Under the pieces are notes generated by a model that had not been told where the DNA came from, made no database searches, and was given only the letters and a program-made list of their open reading frames with translations. Shown here piece after piece: positions 27,371 through 38,745 of a DNA stretch of 64,000 bases; the first letter of the stretch is position 1, and the number at the start of each line of letters is the position of its first letter. A program made the position numbers and the translations under genes. Origin of the DNA: Hypholoma sublateritium FD-334 SS-4 (Eukaryota > Basidiomycota > Agaricomycetes > Agaricales > Strophariaceae); the NCBI GenBank assembly GCA_000827495.1, contig KN817522.1, forward strand, positions 186,001-250,000, written 5' to 3'.

Positions 27371-27935
27371 ATCGCAACATTTTCTAGAAACGGTGCGGAT
27401 CTGTTACTCTTCTGTTGTTCAAAAATTTCCTTGTCTGAGCATGTCTGGAATTAGTCCTCTTTTATCCGCGAACACAAATGTTGAAGGAACAGGGGCCATC
27501 ATTGGGGCATCATGCGAATTGATTGGTAGAGGCGAACTCACTGCTGAGCGCTGATCTATGTAGTGTCCATGCACTCATGCAAATAAGTGTCTTACCTTTC
27601 TATGTTCATGTCTTATGCTACGCCGAGGCTTTGAAAAGGCTCGCTCCAGCTGTTTATGCACCGTACTATACCTATACAGGCCTATACGTAACATCACATG
27701 CACTAGTTGTGTTCACTGTTTGTCAAAACGAGCGCGAGAAAGATAGCTTCCTACCATACGCAGCAAGAAACACGCATTGTCCACTCTACATTTTCTGGGG
27801 AACGTACCATTTCTACTCTTCTTCATCGGATGAGCTCTGGGTAGGCAGCAGATCCAACATAAACGACCCGACAGCATTTCAACGGCTCAACACCGATACT
27901 GGTGTGTAGACCAAGTGTAGACCATTGTACGCGGA
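27371..27935. other. Intergenic region between tandem F-box genes
   Basis: Spacer of 565 bases on the same strand, holding the 3' UTR of one F-box gene and the promoter of the next. A TATA-like ACTATACCTATACAGG run lies near 27663-27680, too far from the start to be sure. No other gene is seen. Confidence 0.45.
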
Positions 27936-29834
27936 ATGCTACGGAATGCAAACAGCTACGCCGGGCGAGGGTTCTCAACGAAAGAAATACATACCCTAAT
28001 CGACCACGATATCAGGAGCCACCAAGCGGCCATCGCGATGCTGAAGATACAGAGAAATGAAGCGGCCCCCGTATCTAGGCTGCCTCCTGAAGTTCTCTGC
28101 GGAATCTTTCTACTTGTGAGGGACGCTGAAGTGGAGCGCAACCATACCTATTCGTATGTAGAGTTCCGGCGATGGGTTTACCTCGGTCATGTCAGCAACC
28201 ACTGGAGGAATGTGGTCTTCACATTGCCGAGTTTATGGAACAACCCTCTTCCGCTTGGTCTACATCATTGGATAGATGAAATACTCAAAAGATCTCCGAA
28301 AATGGTGGCATGTCTTTCTATCGTTGCTGACATTGACTGTAGTCTATCCATTCGAGGGCTCAAGAAAATTCTGCGCCATGCTGGCTCGGAGATCAGGTGT
28401 TTGCACATTCTGAACATGGGAAGCAAGCACCAGGATCTCTTAGAAAGTTTACAGATACCAACGCTTGCCTCACAGATAGAGTCCCTGAGCATACACCGTC
28501 GTCACGATATTGCCTATCGCCCGACCCTCGAGCGAGACCAGTTTTCCGTTCCTGATGGGATTTTGACCAATGCAGCAAACCTCCGTCACCTTAAAATCGA
28601 TTATTGTAGAATTGGCTGGGGTTCACCTACATTGCCACACATCACGATCCTCTCATTGGCAGATGTCAAATATATAAACACAGATTCATGTTTCAAGCAC
28701 TTCATGGATGCGCTCGGGAAGATGATCAATCTTCAAAACCTGTCACTGAAGAATTCTTTGCCCATTGCCCCCAAGTCTGAGTTCACGCAGAAGGTTCAGC
28801 CCGGAGAGACTTCGAATAGTCGGAAGACTTTCTCCCATCTCCGGCAACTGGATTTCGCTGACGAGAGCTCGCAAGCCAATGCCTTTTTCCGCAGCTGCCA
28901 TTTCCCCTCAATTTTCATGGCTTGCATTCATATACATGGAAGTGAGAGCTCCGAAACAATAATATCTCCGAATCTGCCAGACTTGTCGAGCGTCTTTTCA
29001 AGCATCGCCGCGGCCATGGGGCCGACTCCAGACTCGCTGTTTGAGAAATTCACCCCCGAGACTTTCATCGTTGACAGTGTAGATGACAGTCGGCCAAGCT
29101 GGAGAACACTATTGATGCTGCTCACGGACACCCTATACCGAGAGAGGTCGAATGAAGTGGCTTACCAGCTAAAGAATGCCCGCTTGGCGGTCGCCGTCGA
29201 ATACGCCGTGCTTGACGACAATAACATGTCTTCAGGACAAACCCTGCGTGCCTTCTTTAGCAGCGGGTTTCCCTTGCACAGTGTCACCCACGTCTACTTG
29301 CTGAGCAGTCTGAATGACATCGAGCCTATAACACTGGCAGAGACCATTGGAATGCTGCCTGTCGTTTCCTTTGTGAAGGCGCAAGCAAACTTGGCCCCGT
29401 CTCTCATTGACGCTATGAACCCCGCCAGCGGGGTGTTCGGCGCTTCGCCAATCGGAGCGCTTTATTTTCCCAGTCTTAAATGCATCCACTTGGAAGATTT
29501 CCGATTTTCATCCACGTACAATTTCAATAATGACTACTATGACCCCATGGAAGCGCTACAAGACTGCATTGTCCGGCGGTTCAACCACGGTTCTCTACTG
29601 CAAAAAATTATTTTGCGCGACTGCGATGGGGTAACCGCAGGCGATGTCGACGATCTGCGACAGATGCCAGTAGTCGAGGTAGAGTGGGAAGAAGATCCTG
29701 ACTGGGAGCAAGATGAGAATGAAAGCCTTTCATACGGGAGTGACAGTGATGAGGATGCTGACACAGACGCAGGCCATTCTGACGACTCAGAAGATCAAAA
29801 GTCTGAATCAGCAATGGACATTGGAAATACCTAG
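27936..29834 (+). CDS. F-box domain protein with acidic C-terminal tail
   Basis: Single exon, 632 aa, ATG at 27936. A charged N-terminal helix (LIDHDIRSHQAAIAMLKIQR) leads into the F-box at about 45-110 (APVSRLPPEVLCGIF, HVSNHWRNVVFTLPSLWNNP). A leucine-rich region follows, then the block RRFNHGSLLQKIILRDCDG, and a tail beginning EEDPDWEQDENE that is rich in Asp, Ser and Glu. The same WEQD motif occurs in the neighbour at 25598-27370. The gene is intact. It is convergent with PMT4, 275 bp away. It is a presumed SCF receptor; the substrate is unknown. Confidence 0.9.
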   Translation: MLRNANSYAGRGFSTKEIHTLIDHDIRSHQAAIAMLKIQRNEAAPVSRLPPEVLCGIFLLVRDAEVERNHTYSYVEFRRWVYLGHVSNHWRNVVFTLPSLWNNPLPLGLHHWIDEILKRSPKMVACLSIVADIDCSLSIRGLKKILRHAGSEIRCLHILNMGSKHQDLLESLQIPTLASQIESLSIHRRHDIAYRPTLERDQFSVPDGILTNAANLRHLKIDYCRIGWGSPTLPHITILSLADVKYINTDSCFKHFMDALGKMINLQNLSLKNSLPIAPKSEFTQKVQPGETSNSRKTFSHLRQLDFADESSQANAFFRSCHFPSIFMACIHIHGSESSETIISPNLPDLSSVFSSIAAAMGPTPDSLFEKFTPETFIVDSVDDSRPSWRTLLMLLTDTLYRERSNEVAYQLKNARLAVAVEYAVLDDNNMSSGQTLRAFFSSGFPLHSVTHVYLLSSLNDIEPITLAETIGMLPVVSFVKAQANLAPSLIDAMNPASGVFGASPIGALYFPSLKCIHLEDFRFSSTYNFNNDYYDPMEALQDCIVRRFNHGSLLQKIILRDCDGVTAGDVDDLRQMPVVEVEWEEDPDWEQDENESLSYGSDSDEDADTDAGHSDDSEDQKSESAMDIGNT

Positions 29835-30109
29835 TAGGAGTAGTACATGTAAGCACATCAGAGGCGGGCAGCAGGCGCTGACCGAATATTAGGTCAAATC
29901 CAGGTAAAATTAATGACTTATGGTCACCCCATGCCTGGTTTCGACAGTCCTTTCATTACGACTCGCAAGCTATCAGAAATATTATTTATATACAGAAAAC
30001 CTGTTACCGAACCAAATCACGCCGCGGCTCCGGCATGCCCACCTCCGCGTCCTACCACGCCCACAGTAGGATCCTCCGCCCGACAAGCAACTTCCAGCCC
30101 AACTCCGAC

Positions 30110-33004
30110 CTAAGTTTCTGACACCTTGCCAGCGAAGTGCAGCGTCCAGGTAGACAGCAGCCGCTTGCTGTTGACCTGCTCGCCCGTCAACCTGAATATA
30201 GAATAAAAAGCGACGTTAGCGACAATACATTCTGTAATACGAACGACAGCGACGTACCCAGGTGTGCCGTATGTTAGCGGCGCAATGAAGACGAACATTA
30301 AGAACAGCAACAAGCTGAACACAGCGAAGATGATCGGGCCCTTGAGCCCGATGTCCGAGTACTGGCGCGGGTGAATCTTCATCTTCGCGCCGCGCAGCGA
30401 CACCGGGTAGTTGATCGTCTCGCTGAGCACGAAGTTCAGCACCGCACCCGCGATGAGCGCCGAGGCAAGGTGTGACGGTAGGTAGTGGTGAACGAAGAGC
30501 TGACGGTTCATCAGGAAGAAGGGCAGGTAGTGCACCGCCCAGACGAGCAGGAAAAAGCCAGTGTTGTTCCAGAGACGGTTCCGGACGGCTAGCCATTTCA
30601 TGCCGTTAGCGAAAAGTCAAAAATATGAAATAGTAACTTACGATCGGGGATGGGATCCATCCCACGACGCCTGGCCAACAAATCAGCGCCAAGAATTCCG
30701 ACGTAGATCGAGAGAGCGATTGTGCACGTCCACCAGCCAAGCAGATTGCCGATGAGGTAGATCTGCTTCTTATCGTCATTGTTTGTCCAGAAGCTGATAC
30801 CGCTGAGGAGGAACGGCCAGTTAATCGGGCTGCTGGCATATGGGTGGGACGCAGTCAGACCGGCATTGTGCTGGAGCATGAGCAATTGCAGCTCGCCGAA
30901 CTTCTTGAAGAAGTTCATCTTGCGCGGGACCTTGATCACTTTCTGCTCCTCCTCGCGATCGTCCTCAGGAGCTTCAGCAAAGTCAGTGTGTGTTTGGCAA
31001 TCTGGATAGTGCAAACTCACCGGCAGTGATAATTTCATTAACATACCACGTCGCAGTCTTTTCGACGGGGTTCTTGTTCCCGTTAATCTCCTGCTGCTTG
31101 AACGCCCAATCGGGGAGTTGTTCGGGGTGCGTCCACAAAGACACCTTCGTGGGCACATGCACGAGACGGAACTGGCCAGACTTGGTCTTCCATGCCTCAT
31201 TAGGGTTGCCACTGTTGAGGATAAGCTGGAAAAGGGTGTCGTTATGCCTGGTGTAGTCATCCTTGGCCCATGTTGTGAATTCCTGGTTCGTGGGCATCAA
31301 GGGCGAGGCGACGTCATGAGTGAGGAGGTACGTCTGGGTGTTCACATGAAGCAGCTGGATGACATCTTCGTTGCGGACAATGCGACCGCGGCCAGTTTCC
31401 GGGAGAGCTTTGGTGGGGATGATCTTCCAGAAGTTGTTGGTGTCATTGTGTCCGTATCCGGTAACTTGCTGACCTGTCCGAACGGTGAGTTCGACGTTCA
31501 ATCCAAATTAGAAGCCGTCCGCCTACCTTGAGTACTGATCCGGCCGTCGGCGTAGGTAAGAGGATAACGCTCAACATGGGAGTGCAGATACACTTTGGTC
31601 TCCTTGTGCCTTAGAGTAACGGTGTCATAATAATGTATTTCTGGAAATAGTTCAGCAAGCCTGATATTTACAGCAGTTCGGGCATCACGCACCTTTGCTG
31701 TTGAGCAACATCTCATTCCCAGCCAGCGTCTCCTGGAAGGCGGGGCTCATGAAGGTGTCGCCGGTGCCGGACTGCGTGAGCAGCGCAAAGTGGACATAGA
31801 AGAACGAGAGGTAGAGCACGAATGGCAGCAGGATAAAGCCGATGGCACGCGCGCTGAAGTGCTTCCAGAAATAGTCCTAGCGCAGAAACACATCAGCGAC
31901 AGAGGCGCGCGGGACGGCGAGCCCGGCAAACGCACCATCGAGTGCCCCTCCTTCTTGTGGTCGAGGACGTCCCACAGGTCGATCAGCACGGCGAAGCCGA
32001 TCGTCGCGACCGTCAGGATGCCGTTCACCTTCGAGCCCCACGTGCACGCCATGAACGTGCCGGTGAGGAAGAGCCACGTCCACCATTCGGGCGTGAACTC
32101 TCTGCGGGGCGGTGAGCAGTGGCCGCGCGTGCGCAGCAGCAACGGACACGCACCTGTAGCGGAGTTTTTTGAAGCGGATGTACGCGTATATCGTGAGCGA
32201 CATGAAGAAGATCAGCGCAGCGTCGAGCAGGATCAGGCGCGACTGCGCAATATGTGCATTATCTGCGACAGTACGGACATGAATGGCATGCCCCGAACTC
32301 GCCACCGACGAAAGACGCACCGAAGAGGATGATAGCCGCAGAGAACGCAGAAATGACGGTCGAGTACCCGCTCTCCTTCATAATAGCGTACACGACCGGG
32401 ATCGTGAGACTCCCCATGATCGCAGGCAGCGCACGCATGCCGACGTACGGCACATGGCTCGCGGTGTAGCTGTCACCGATCGCCTCGAACGAGAACTGGC
32501 CGTCGAAGCCGACGAACCAGCCCGCGAGCCCGAAGAGCAGCTTCGCAAGCGGCGGGTGCACGTCGAAGTAGTACTCGCCCATGATGTAGTGCGACGCGAA
32601 CTTGCCAAAGTGGACCTCGTCGAACCTGCGCGTGGAGCGTCAGCAAGCGCACGGCGCACGGCGGCGCAAAGCGACGATAGTAAGGGCTACTCACACGACC
32701 TGGTCCGGGTGGTTGATTTTGTAGAAGCGCAGTGCGAACGCAATGGCGGTAAGCGTGACGACGACGGCGACGCTCGCCTTGTGCGTCTCGAGCAGCTGCT
32801 CAATCTGATTCCTATTTTTCTGCGCGCACATGCACCTATCAGCACCCACCCACAAATACAGCCGCGCGCATGCGGAGTGGGACGTACAGGATTCTGGTAT
32901 ACGGTCTCGACGTGCTCGTCGTCCTGGGTATCGGAGTGCTCGAGGCCGCCGGAGGAGGGCCCAGCGTGCCTCTGTCGCAGAGTTTCTTTCCCCTTGCCGG
33001 CCAT
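30110..33004 (-). CDS. PMT4: Protein O-mannosyltransferase, Pmt4 type
   Basis: Transfers mannose from dolichyl-phosphate mannose to Ser/Thr of proteins in the ER lumen. Eleven exons: 32888-33004, 32695-32819, 32321-32625, 32154-32262, 31936-32101, 31693-31876, 31527-31640, 31021-31473, 30642-30971, 30258-30588, 30110-30191; 2316 nt, 771 aa. After a short cytosolic N-terminus and one membrane helix comes the PMT catalytic loop (FDEVHFGKFASHYI, FDVHPPLAKLL, with the Asp-Glu pair used in catalysis). Further helices and a central MIR domain follow (VTLRHKETKVYLHSH, SQGQQVTGYG). C-terminal helices include YLPFFLMNRQLFVHHYLP. The MIR wording and SGTGDTFMSPAFQETL fit Pmt4 better than Pmt1 or Pmt2. 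It is the 3' neighbour of the RING-PH-vWA gene on the same strand. Confidence 0.92.
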
Positions 33005-33884
33005 GACTGGGAGGGGGAGAGCAAGGTGAGGAGCGGCAATCGCGGGGTGGTTGAAAGAAAGTTAATGAGCGAGCGCCCATGCGGCCTTGCCACGAATGAA
33101 CTCCATTACGTAACAATCTCAGGCCATGTTCCCATCAACCAACGGCAGCGGGAAACCATCGCCTCTCGGTCCCATACGTGGCCAATTGCCCCGAGCTTTC
33201 CTCGATATCGAGCACAGGGTCGATTGCCACGTCCTGGTTGGGTACCAGACTCTCGTCACTGACCTTGAGAAATAGCCCAGCCCAATTTCAACTTACAGCC
33301 AACTACATACGTTGTTTGCACACCAGAGCATAGCTTTGCACATGCCAAAAATGCATATTATATTCCTCCGCTCGCCGCCGCGTCGCAGCGAGGGGTATGC
33401 GGACAGTCAGCCCAGTACAACAGTACAGATGCAAAAATCAGAGAGAGAGAAATGAGTGAGTAGATGGGGCCGACAAGAAAGAAGCGGGCCGGGCGGAACG
33501 AGGGCGCGCGCGAGAGTTTACCGGCGGTATCGATAGGGGTATGATAGCTGCATAGGCGCGGTGTGCGGCGGATTAGGCGGGCAGGGCCAGGATAGAATAG
33601 GTAGCTAGAGAGAGAGTATGAAGGAGAGTCGTGGATTCCGGGATCCGGTGGTCATAAGTTAGAAACGGAGGTGTCACAGAATCAGGATCATCGAAAAGAT
33701 TTACAAATAGGGTAGGGAGTGTGCAGCGGTGGAGTCGGCGTTGGTGGTGGTGGTGGTGTGCACAAGATAGAGGAGAAGGAAATGGAGAGCGAGTGAAAGC
33801 AGATCATAGTGATAGGGATGGAGATGAAAACCCAAAATAAAAAGAGAGCCAAACGACAAGAAAGTAGAGGAAAGCCAAGCCGGC
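33005..33884. other. PMT4 promoter and 3' UTR of the scaffold-like gene
   Basis: 880 bases between two genes on the minus strand. It contains purine-rich runs (about 33435-33480 and 33605-33635) and a GTG microsatellite at 33741-33760. No gene is seen. Confidence 0.5.
33741..33760. repeat. GTG trinucleotide microsatellite
   Basis: A run of TGG/GTG units in a non-coding stretch downstream of the scaffold-like gene. It is a simple repeat with no inferred function. Confidence 0.7.
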
Positions 33885-36800
33885 TCACTCGCGTGCCACC
33901 CAGTCAGTACTGCGCGAGACCAGCTCGATGGAGTTGTCCGTCGTCCAGAACAACCGCTCCGTCGCACTCCGCCCGCTCCAGCTCTTCTGGTCACGTAGTA
34001 TCATCGCCTAAAAGCCAGCCCAGGTCAGCACAATCCAACACAAAAGTAAATCCACACACCTGCTGCGCCCCAAAGTTGCGCTGGTCATGCGCGAACAGCT
34101 CGACATTATCCTCGAGCGCCTCAGACAGCAGCTGCAGATCCTGCAATATCGACTGCATCGCGCGCACCGCGCCAATCGTCAGCAGCTCCTTCCGATTGCG
34201 CGTGCCGCCGCCATTGCCGTTCCCGCCCGCCGGCAGCGCGCGCGAGATGCTCTGCAGCACCGTGTGCAGGATGCGCTTCGTCTCGCCCATGATGCGCTGC
34301 GCCTGCGGGAAGTTGCGGCGCGACACGAGCACGAGCGCGCGCGTGATCATGTCCGACGCGAGCAGCTCCATGCGCCGCCGCACGATGACGGGGTCCGACA
34401 CCGCCGCAGGCGCCGCGCGTGGCCCGCCTGGCGCCGCCGGGAGCAGCGTCACCGTCAGCAGCACGGGGTGCGCGAGGCGCGAGACGTGCCGCCCCGCGGC
34501 AGGGTCGAAGAACGCGCCGTCGACCTCGACGACGGGCACCTCGTCGATCATGCGGTCCATCATCCCGTCAGCGAAGTCCGCGTCGTCGATCGCGAGCGCG
34601 TCGAGGCCCATTGCCTGCACGAACTGGTCCGTTGCGTTCATCGCGCGCCCGCCGCCACGCCGCTGCATCGCCGCAAGGCGCTGCTGGTCCGTGTTGTCGA
34701 GCTCGAGCTCGATGAGCATCTCCTTGCGCTCGCCGTAGCGCAGCTCGCCGACGTCGATGTCCACGTTCTGCCCGTCGCCGCTGAGGATCGACTGCGGCCC
34801 GCCAGACACCTTGCGGATGCGGAAGCGGTGCGAGTCGACGATCTTGAGGTGCAGCTTCATGTTGAGCAGCCCGATGGACATCATCCCGCCGACGCAGCCC
34901 GCGACGCAATCGCGCAGATCGTACCAGTCCTTGACAAACGTGTACGTCCCGCTCGTATGGTTGGACATGAGCCAGAGCGAGGCGGGGTCGTGCGACCGGC
35001 CGTACCCGAACGAGTGGATCGGCACGTTCGCCGCCTCTGCGCGGGCAAGCACCAGGTCCATCTGTGCGCGCCGCGTGCTGTCCGAGGCATCGCTGACCAA
35101 GAGCATCCCCGATATCGGGTTTCGCGCCTTTCGTTGCAAGACAATGTCCAGGCCTGTAAAGGCGTTAGCACGAAACCCGCAAGAAATTAAAATAATAACG
35201 TACCATGATTAACCGCCGTAACCACGTCCGTCTTCTCGTCCTTCGACCCCCGCACCAGAAAATCGTCCTGGTTCTCCTCCATCACGACGCCCAGCGAGTC
35301 TATAAACTTGTCCAGTCGCTGCCGGCTGTGCGCCTTCCCGATGCTCAGGAACGGGCACTTGCGCACCTGGCCCGCCACGCCCACCTCGAACGTGACCAGA
35401 CTTAAGCGATCCTTGGGCCCGAGCGACGAAACCAAAAAGTCGAGCGTCGCCTTAATTACGCGGATTTTGAGCTGCGCGGTGCTGGGCAACGCGGACGGCG
35501 GCGGGAGGGAGATAGCGAGGATGAGATCCATCGGCGGGTGTGGGAGCGGCGCGAGCGAGTTCGACGGCCCGGCGGACATGTGCGGCGTGACGAGGTTCGT
35601 CGGCGAGTCGTAGGCGGATAGCTCGTCGTCCTCGCCGAGCGTCGCGAGCTTGTTCGCGGCGGTGCCCATGTTGTTCTGGCGCGCGTGCGTGCCGGGGCTC
35701 ATCGAGCCCTGCGACGTTGACGACGAGCGGGACGAGCCGTTCAGCAGGCTGTCGACCGTGCTGACCGACGTCTGCGTACTGCCGCTGAGCATGCGCATCG
35801 CCTTGGCGCTCCCGCCGAACTCGCCCATGTCGAGCGGGCGCTCGGGCTCCGATTGGCGGCGCGCCATGCCGTTCTGCGCCTGGAACATGTTGACAAGCGC
35901 CTGGATGTTGTTTTTCCACGCCTCGAGCGACGAGCGCTCCTTGAAGATCAAGATGAACGACGCAAGCTCGTCCTCCATGTCGATTGTCAGACTCATCTCC
36001 CCCGCCGCCGACGATGCAGTGACGTTTTTGATGTGCCTGACGTATATCCGGCCCTTGAGCCGCAGAACGCCCTTGGACTGGCCAGACACTGAGGGAACGC
36101 TGCTTGCGTCTGTGAGCCCAGACGCACCCGAAAGTAATCGGGTCAGTCCTCGCTTTCGCTCTTCGACGACGCAGATGATCGCTTCCTTGAACAGGTAGAC
36201 ATAGAATTCGCGAATCGCGGAATCTCGCCGGACGTGGAGGAGATCATACATCTGCAGGGGGCCGAGGTCAGATAGCGGATGTCCTTTCCAATCAATGATT
36301 CGATTCCTCAGATCTTCCGTGATCGCACTGAACGGTGAATCCTCCTCAGAGTGGATGAGCGTGTTTGGCCCGTAGTTCGGAGGGCTCTGGTTGGTCGCAT
36401 ATGAATTTTCGGATGCCACCGACAGTTGCCTGGTCTGGTAGTCATGAGGTGACCCTTCTGGATGGCGTGCTTGGCGTTCGGGCGCGGGACTGGAATGTCC
36501 TGAGCTGTTGTCCGCCCGTGAGTGATTGTTCGCTCCATTCCTGCCATAATTTTCGGCCAACAATGGGCCGGGGGTGTGACCTGCCGGGCGCTTTCCCGGC
36601 AGCTCGATAACGACAATGCAGGTGAGCGGCTGATTGACATCGTTGGTGCGGGTGAGGGAGGAAAACTCGGGGCGGACTTGGATGGAGGGGGCAACGATGT
36701 ACTGCGGATGCTCGGTGCTAGGGTTCGATTTGACGGAGCCTGTATGATCAAGCGGGTCGTCTTCATTTGGGTCGTAAGGGCGGGCGGGGGGTTGTCGGGC

Positions 36801-37536
36801 GCGGCTGGTGGGAGTGTCTCGTCCAGGATAGAGCGGGGCGGCGCGGCTGTCGCCCATTCCAGTGAGAGCGGCGAGCTCTGCACCCGTACATCAAGACGGG
36901 GCGGGTGCAGAAGGGGAGGAAGACTCACTGTTGGACTTGCCGCTGTCGCCGTCCCCGACCTTCATGGGGCGCCTGCAGACTCCACACACGCCTAGATTGG
37001 TTTTCCTCGGGACGGCGCGCGCCTGCTGGCTGGGAGGGGGCCCGTAGACGGCGGTGAAGCAGGCCTGGAGACTGATGAGCGCGGGAGCCAAATGGGGACG
37101 AAATACGGACCTCGTGAAGTGCATGGCCACACTCTGGGACGATGTGGGGCTTCTCGCCGGGGAGCCTGAAGCTGAAGGAGAGCGGCTCGAGGCAGACGGG
37201 ACACTCGTCGTCGTCGTCAGGCGCGCTGTGGTTGGAGACGACGGGGAGGGGGCCCATGGGGACGACGGAGTAGGGGTGCAAGCTGCGGGTCTCGCTGGAG
37301 GAGGTGGCGGTAGAGGCGGAGTATGCAGAATGCAGGGACGGTGCCTTGGGGGGCTTGCGGCTGAAGACTGTTGCGAAGCCGGCCTTGAATGAAGATTTTG
37401 CGGGGGAGTCGAGGAAGTTTGGCGGGGGGGGCGCGAGGCGGGGGGCGATGTAGGTGGGAGTCAGCGGCTCGGGCGTTGGAGAGTCTCTGTGATGGGATCT
37501 GAGAATCCAGCTATTGCCAGAGCTGACAGATTTCAT
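33885..37536 (-). CDS. RING-H2 / PH / vWA-like protein, Ste5/Far1-type architecture
   Basis: Five exons: 37111-37536, 36929-37064, 35204-36877, 34060-35153, 33885-34007; 3453 nt, 1150 aa. The RING-H2 has ligands Cys112, Cys115, Cys136, His138, His141, Cys144, Cys169, Cys172 (pattern C-x-H-x2-H-x2-C); an intron falls between Glu142 and Ala143. A disordered Ser/Pro-rich segment follows. A PH-like domain lies at about 384-519 (REFYVYLFKEAIICV to LEAWKNNIQALV). A vWA-like domain starts near 637 (DLILAISLPPP, LVTFEVGVAGQVRKCPF), but the DxSxS metal site is not intact. A long C-terminal helical and beta region follows. RING-H2, PH and vWA in this order is the layout of yeast Ste5 and Far1. The start at 37536 avoids overlap with the divergent neighbour. 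Scaffold function is inference. Confidence 0.88.
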
Positions 37537-37656
37537 GAAGGGAAAGGGGAGGACGCTGCTCACTCTTTGGGCCCAATTCTCCCTTTTCTGGACTTCCCAC
37601 CCTCGCTGCTTTTGGTCCGGCCTCGATCCCGATCGCATTTGATCTGCGCTCCCACA
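37537..37656. promoter_or_regulatory. Compact bidirectional promoter
   Basis: Only 120 bases separate the start codon of the scaffold-like gene (minus) from that of the DOPA-dioxygenase gene (plus). Both must be driven from this stretch or from within each other's 5' ends, so co-regulation is likely. No TATA box is seen. Confidence 0.5.
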
Positions 37657-38745
37657 ATGCTGCCCTCGCCCCTCGCCCCCTACACTGCCGCCCCCGACTA
37701 TGCGCCCCTCCCCACAGACCAGCTCAGCCCCGACGGAAAGTCCCTCGTCAATCCCCCGCGCGAGGGGCTCTCCGACGCCTACCACTCGTTCCCGGTCCCC
37801 ATCGACCCCTCCAACAACGGATTTGACTTTCATGGTAAATGCACTTTAGACTTATCCAGGTGCTGGGGTCGCAGTGCGGAACTGCACCCCTGTGACGCCG
37901 CATACGCCCACAACAGCAGCGCCTATCCCCAGCTTCCTGATTTAATCTTATCTAAAGTCTAAGCACTGCAAACCGTTATCAAAATCTGACCCCCCCCTCC
38001 AGTATACTACATGCCCGCCAACAAGGACGAGGCACAGTACGCACGCGAACTCCATGAGCGCATCCGCCGCGAGTTCCCCGAGGTGTGTGCTCAGTCTCAA
38101 TTTGGTATTCCCAACGCGCTCCCGCCCGCATTCTATCAGACGCGAATATAAAACATATCTGATTTACTGATTTTTCCACAGCTTCGGGTATATCGTTTCT
38201 GGGACCGCGCCGTAGGTCAGTCCCCATCCACCATGCGTATCTCTCGCGCTCTACGTCGAATATTCTATCGCATCTGGCACAAGCCGTTTCATCTCATTTA
38301 GGCGCCTATACTGACGCCTTCTTTCCTTCTATTTCCTTTCCCGCGTCCTCTCGATAACACGCGCTATACCTCGCGCGACCCATCGCCTGCGCTCCGTCCA
38401 TAGGCCCACACCCGACGGCAATGTTCGAGGTGAACACCTTCACCCCGCACCAGACCGGCGTACTCTTCTCGTGGCTCACCGTGCACCGCGGCCCGTGCTC
38501 GTGCGTCCCTTCTCTCCACTTTCCTCCTCTCCGCTAACGTCTGCACAACAATTACAATGTCTCTTCTAATAACTAACCGCAATTGCATACTAACCACTGC
38601 CCCGACCACCGCGCGTCCACCCAGTGTGCTCATCCACCCGAACACCAACGACGCGCACAAAGACCACACCGAGCTCCAGTCCTGGATGGGCCGGCCGTGG
38701 CCGCTCAACGACGGCCTGCTCAAGCGCGCGACTGGTGCTGCTTAA
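37657..38745 (+). CDS. DOPA 4,5-dioxygenase family protein
   Basis: Small non-haem iron extradiol dioxygenase family of fungi, named for the Amanita muscaria enzyme that opens the ring of L-DOPA on the way to muscaflavin and betalamic acid. Five exons: 37657-37834, 38003-38082, 38182-38215, 38404-38500, 38625-38745; 510 nt, 169 aa. Conserved stretches are YHSFPVPIDPSN, GFDFHVYYMP, FWDRAVGPHPTAMFEVNTF, the pair TVHRGPCSVLIHPNT, and SWMGRPWPL, all intact. The His residues in FHVYY, GPHP, TVHRG and LIHPN are the candidate metal ligands. The 34-nt third exon is confirmed by frame and motif continuity. The substrate here is not shown by sequence; many non-pigmented fungi carry this family. It is divergent from the RING-PH-vWA gene. 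Confidence 0.92.

Noticed and set aside
33809..34738. 309-codon plus-strand Ser/Arg-rich frame
   Set aside because: Antisense to the last exons of the same gene; low-complexity translation.
34087..35190. 367-codon plus-strand frame with many Arg and His
   Set aside because: It lies antisense to the vWA half of the scaffold-like gene in a very GC-rich coding region; long antisense frames are expected there and no domain is visible.
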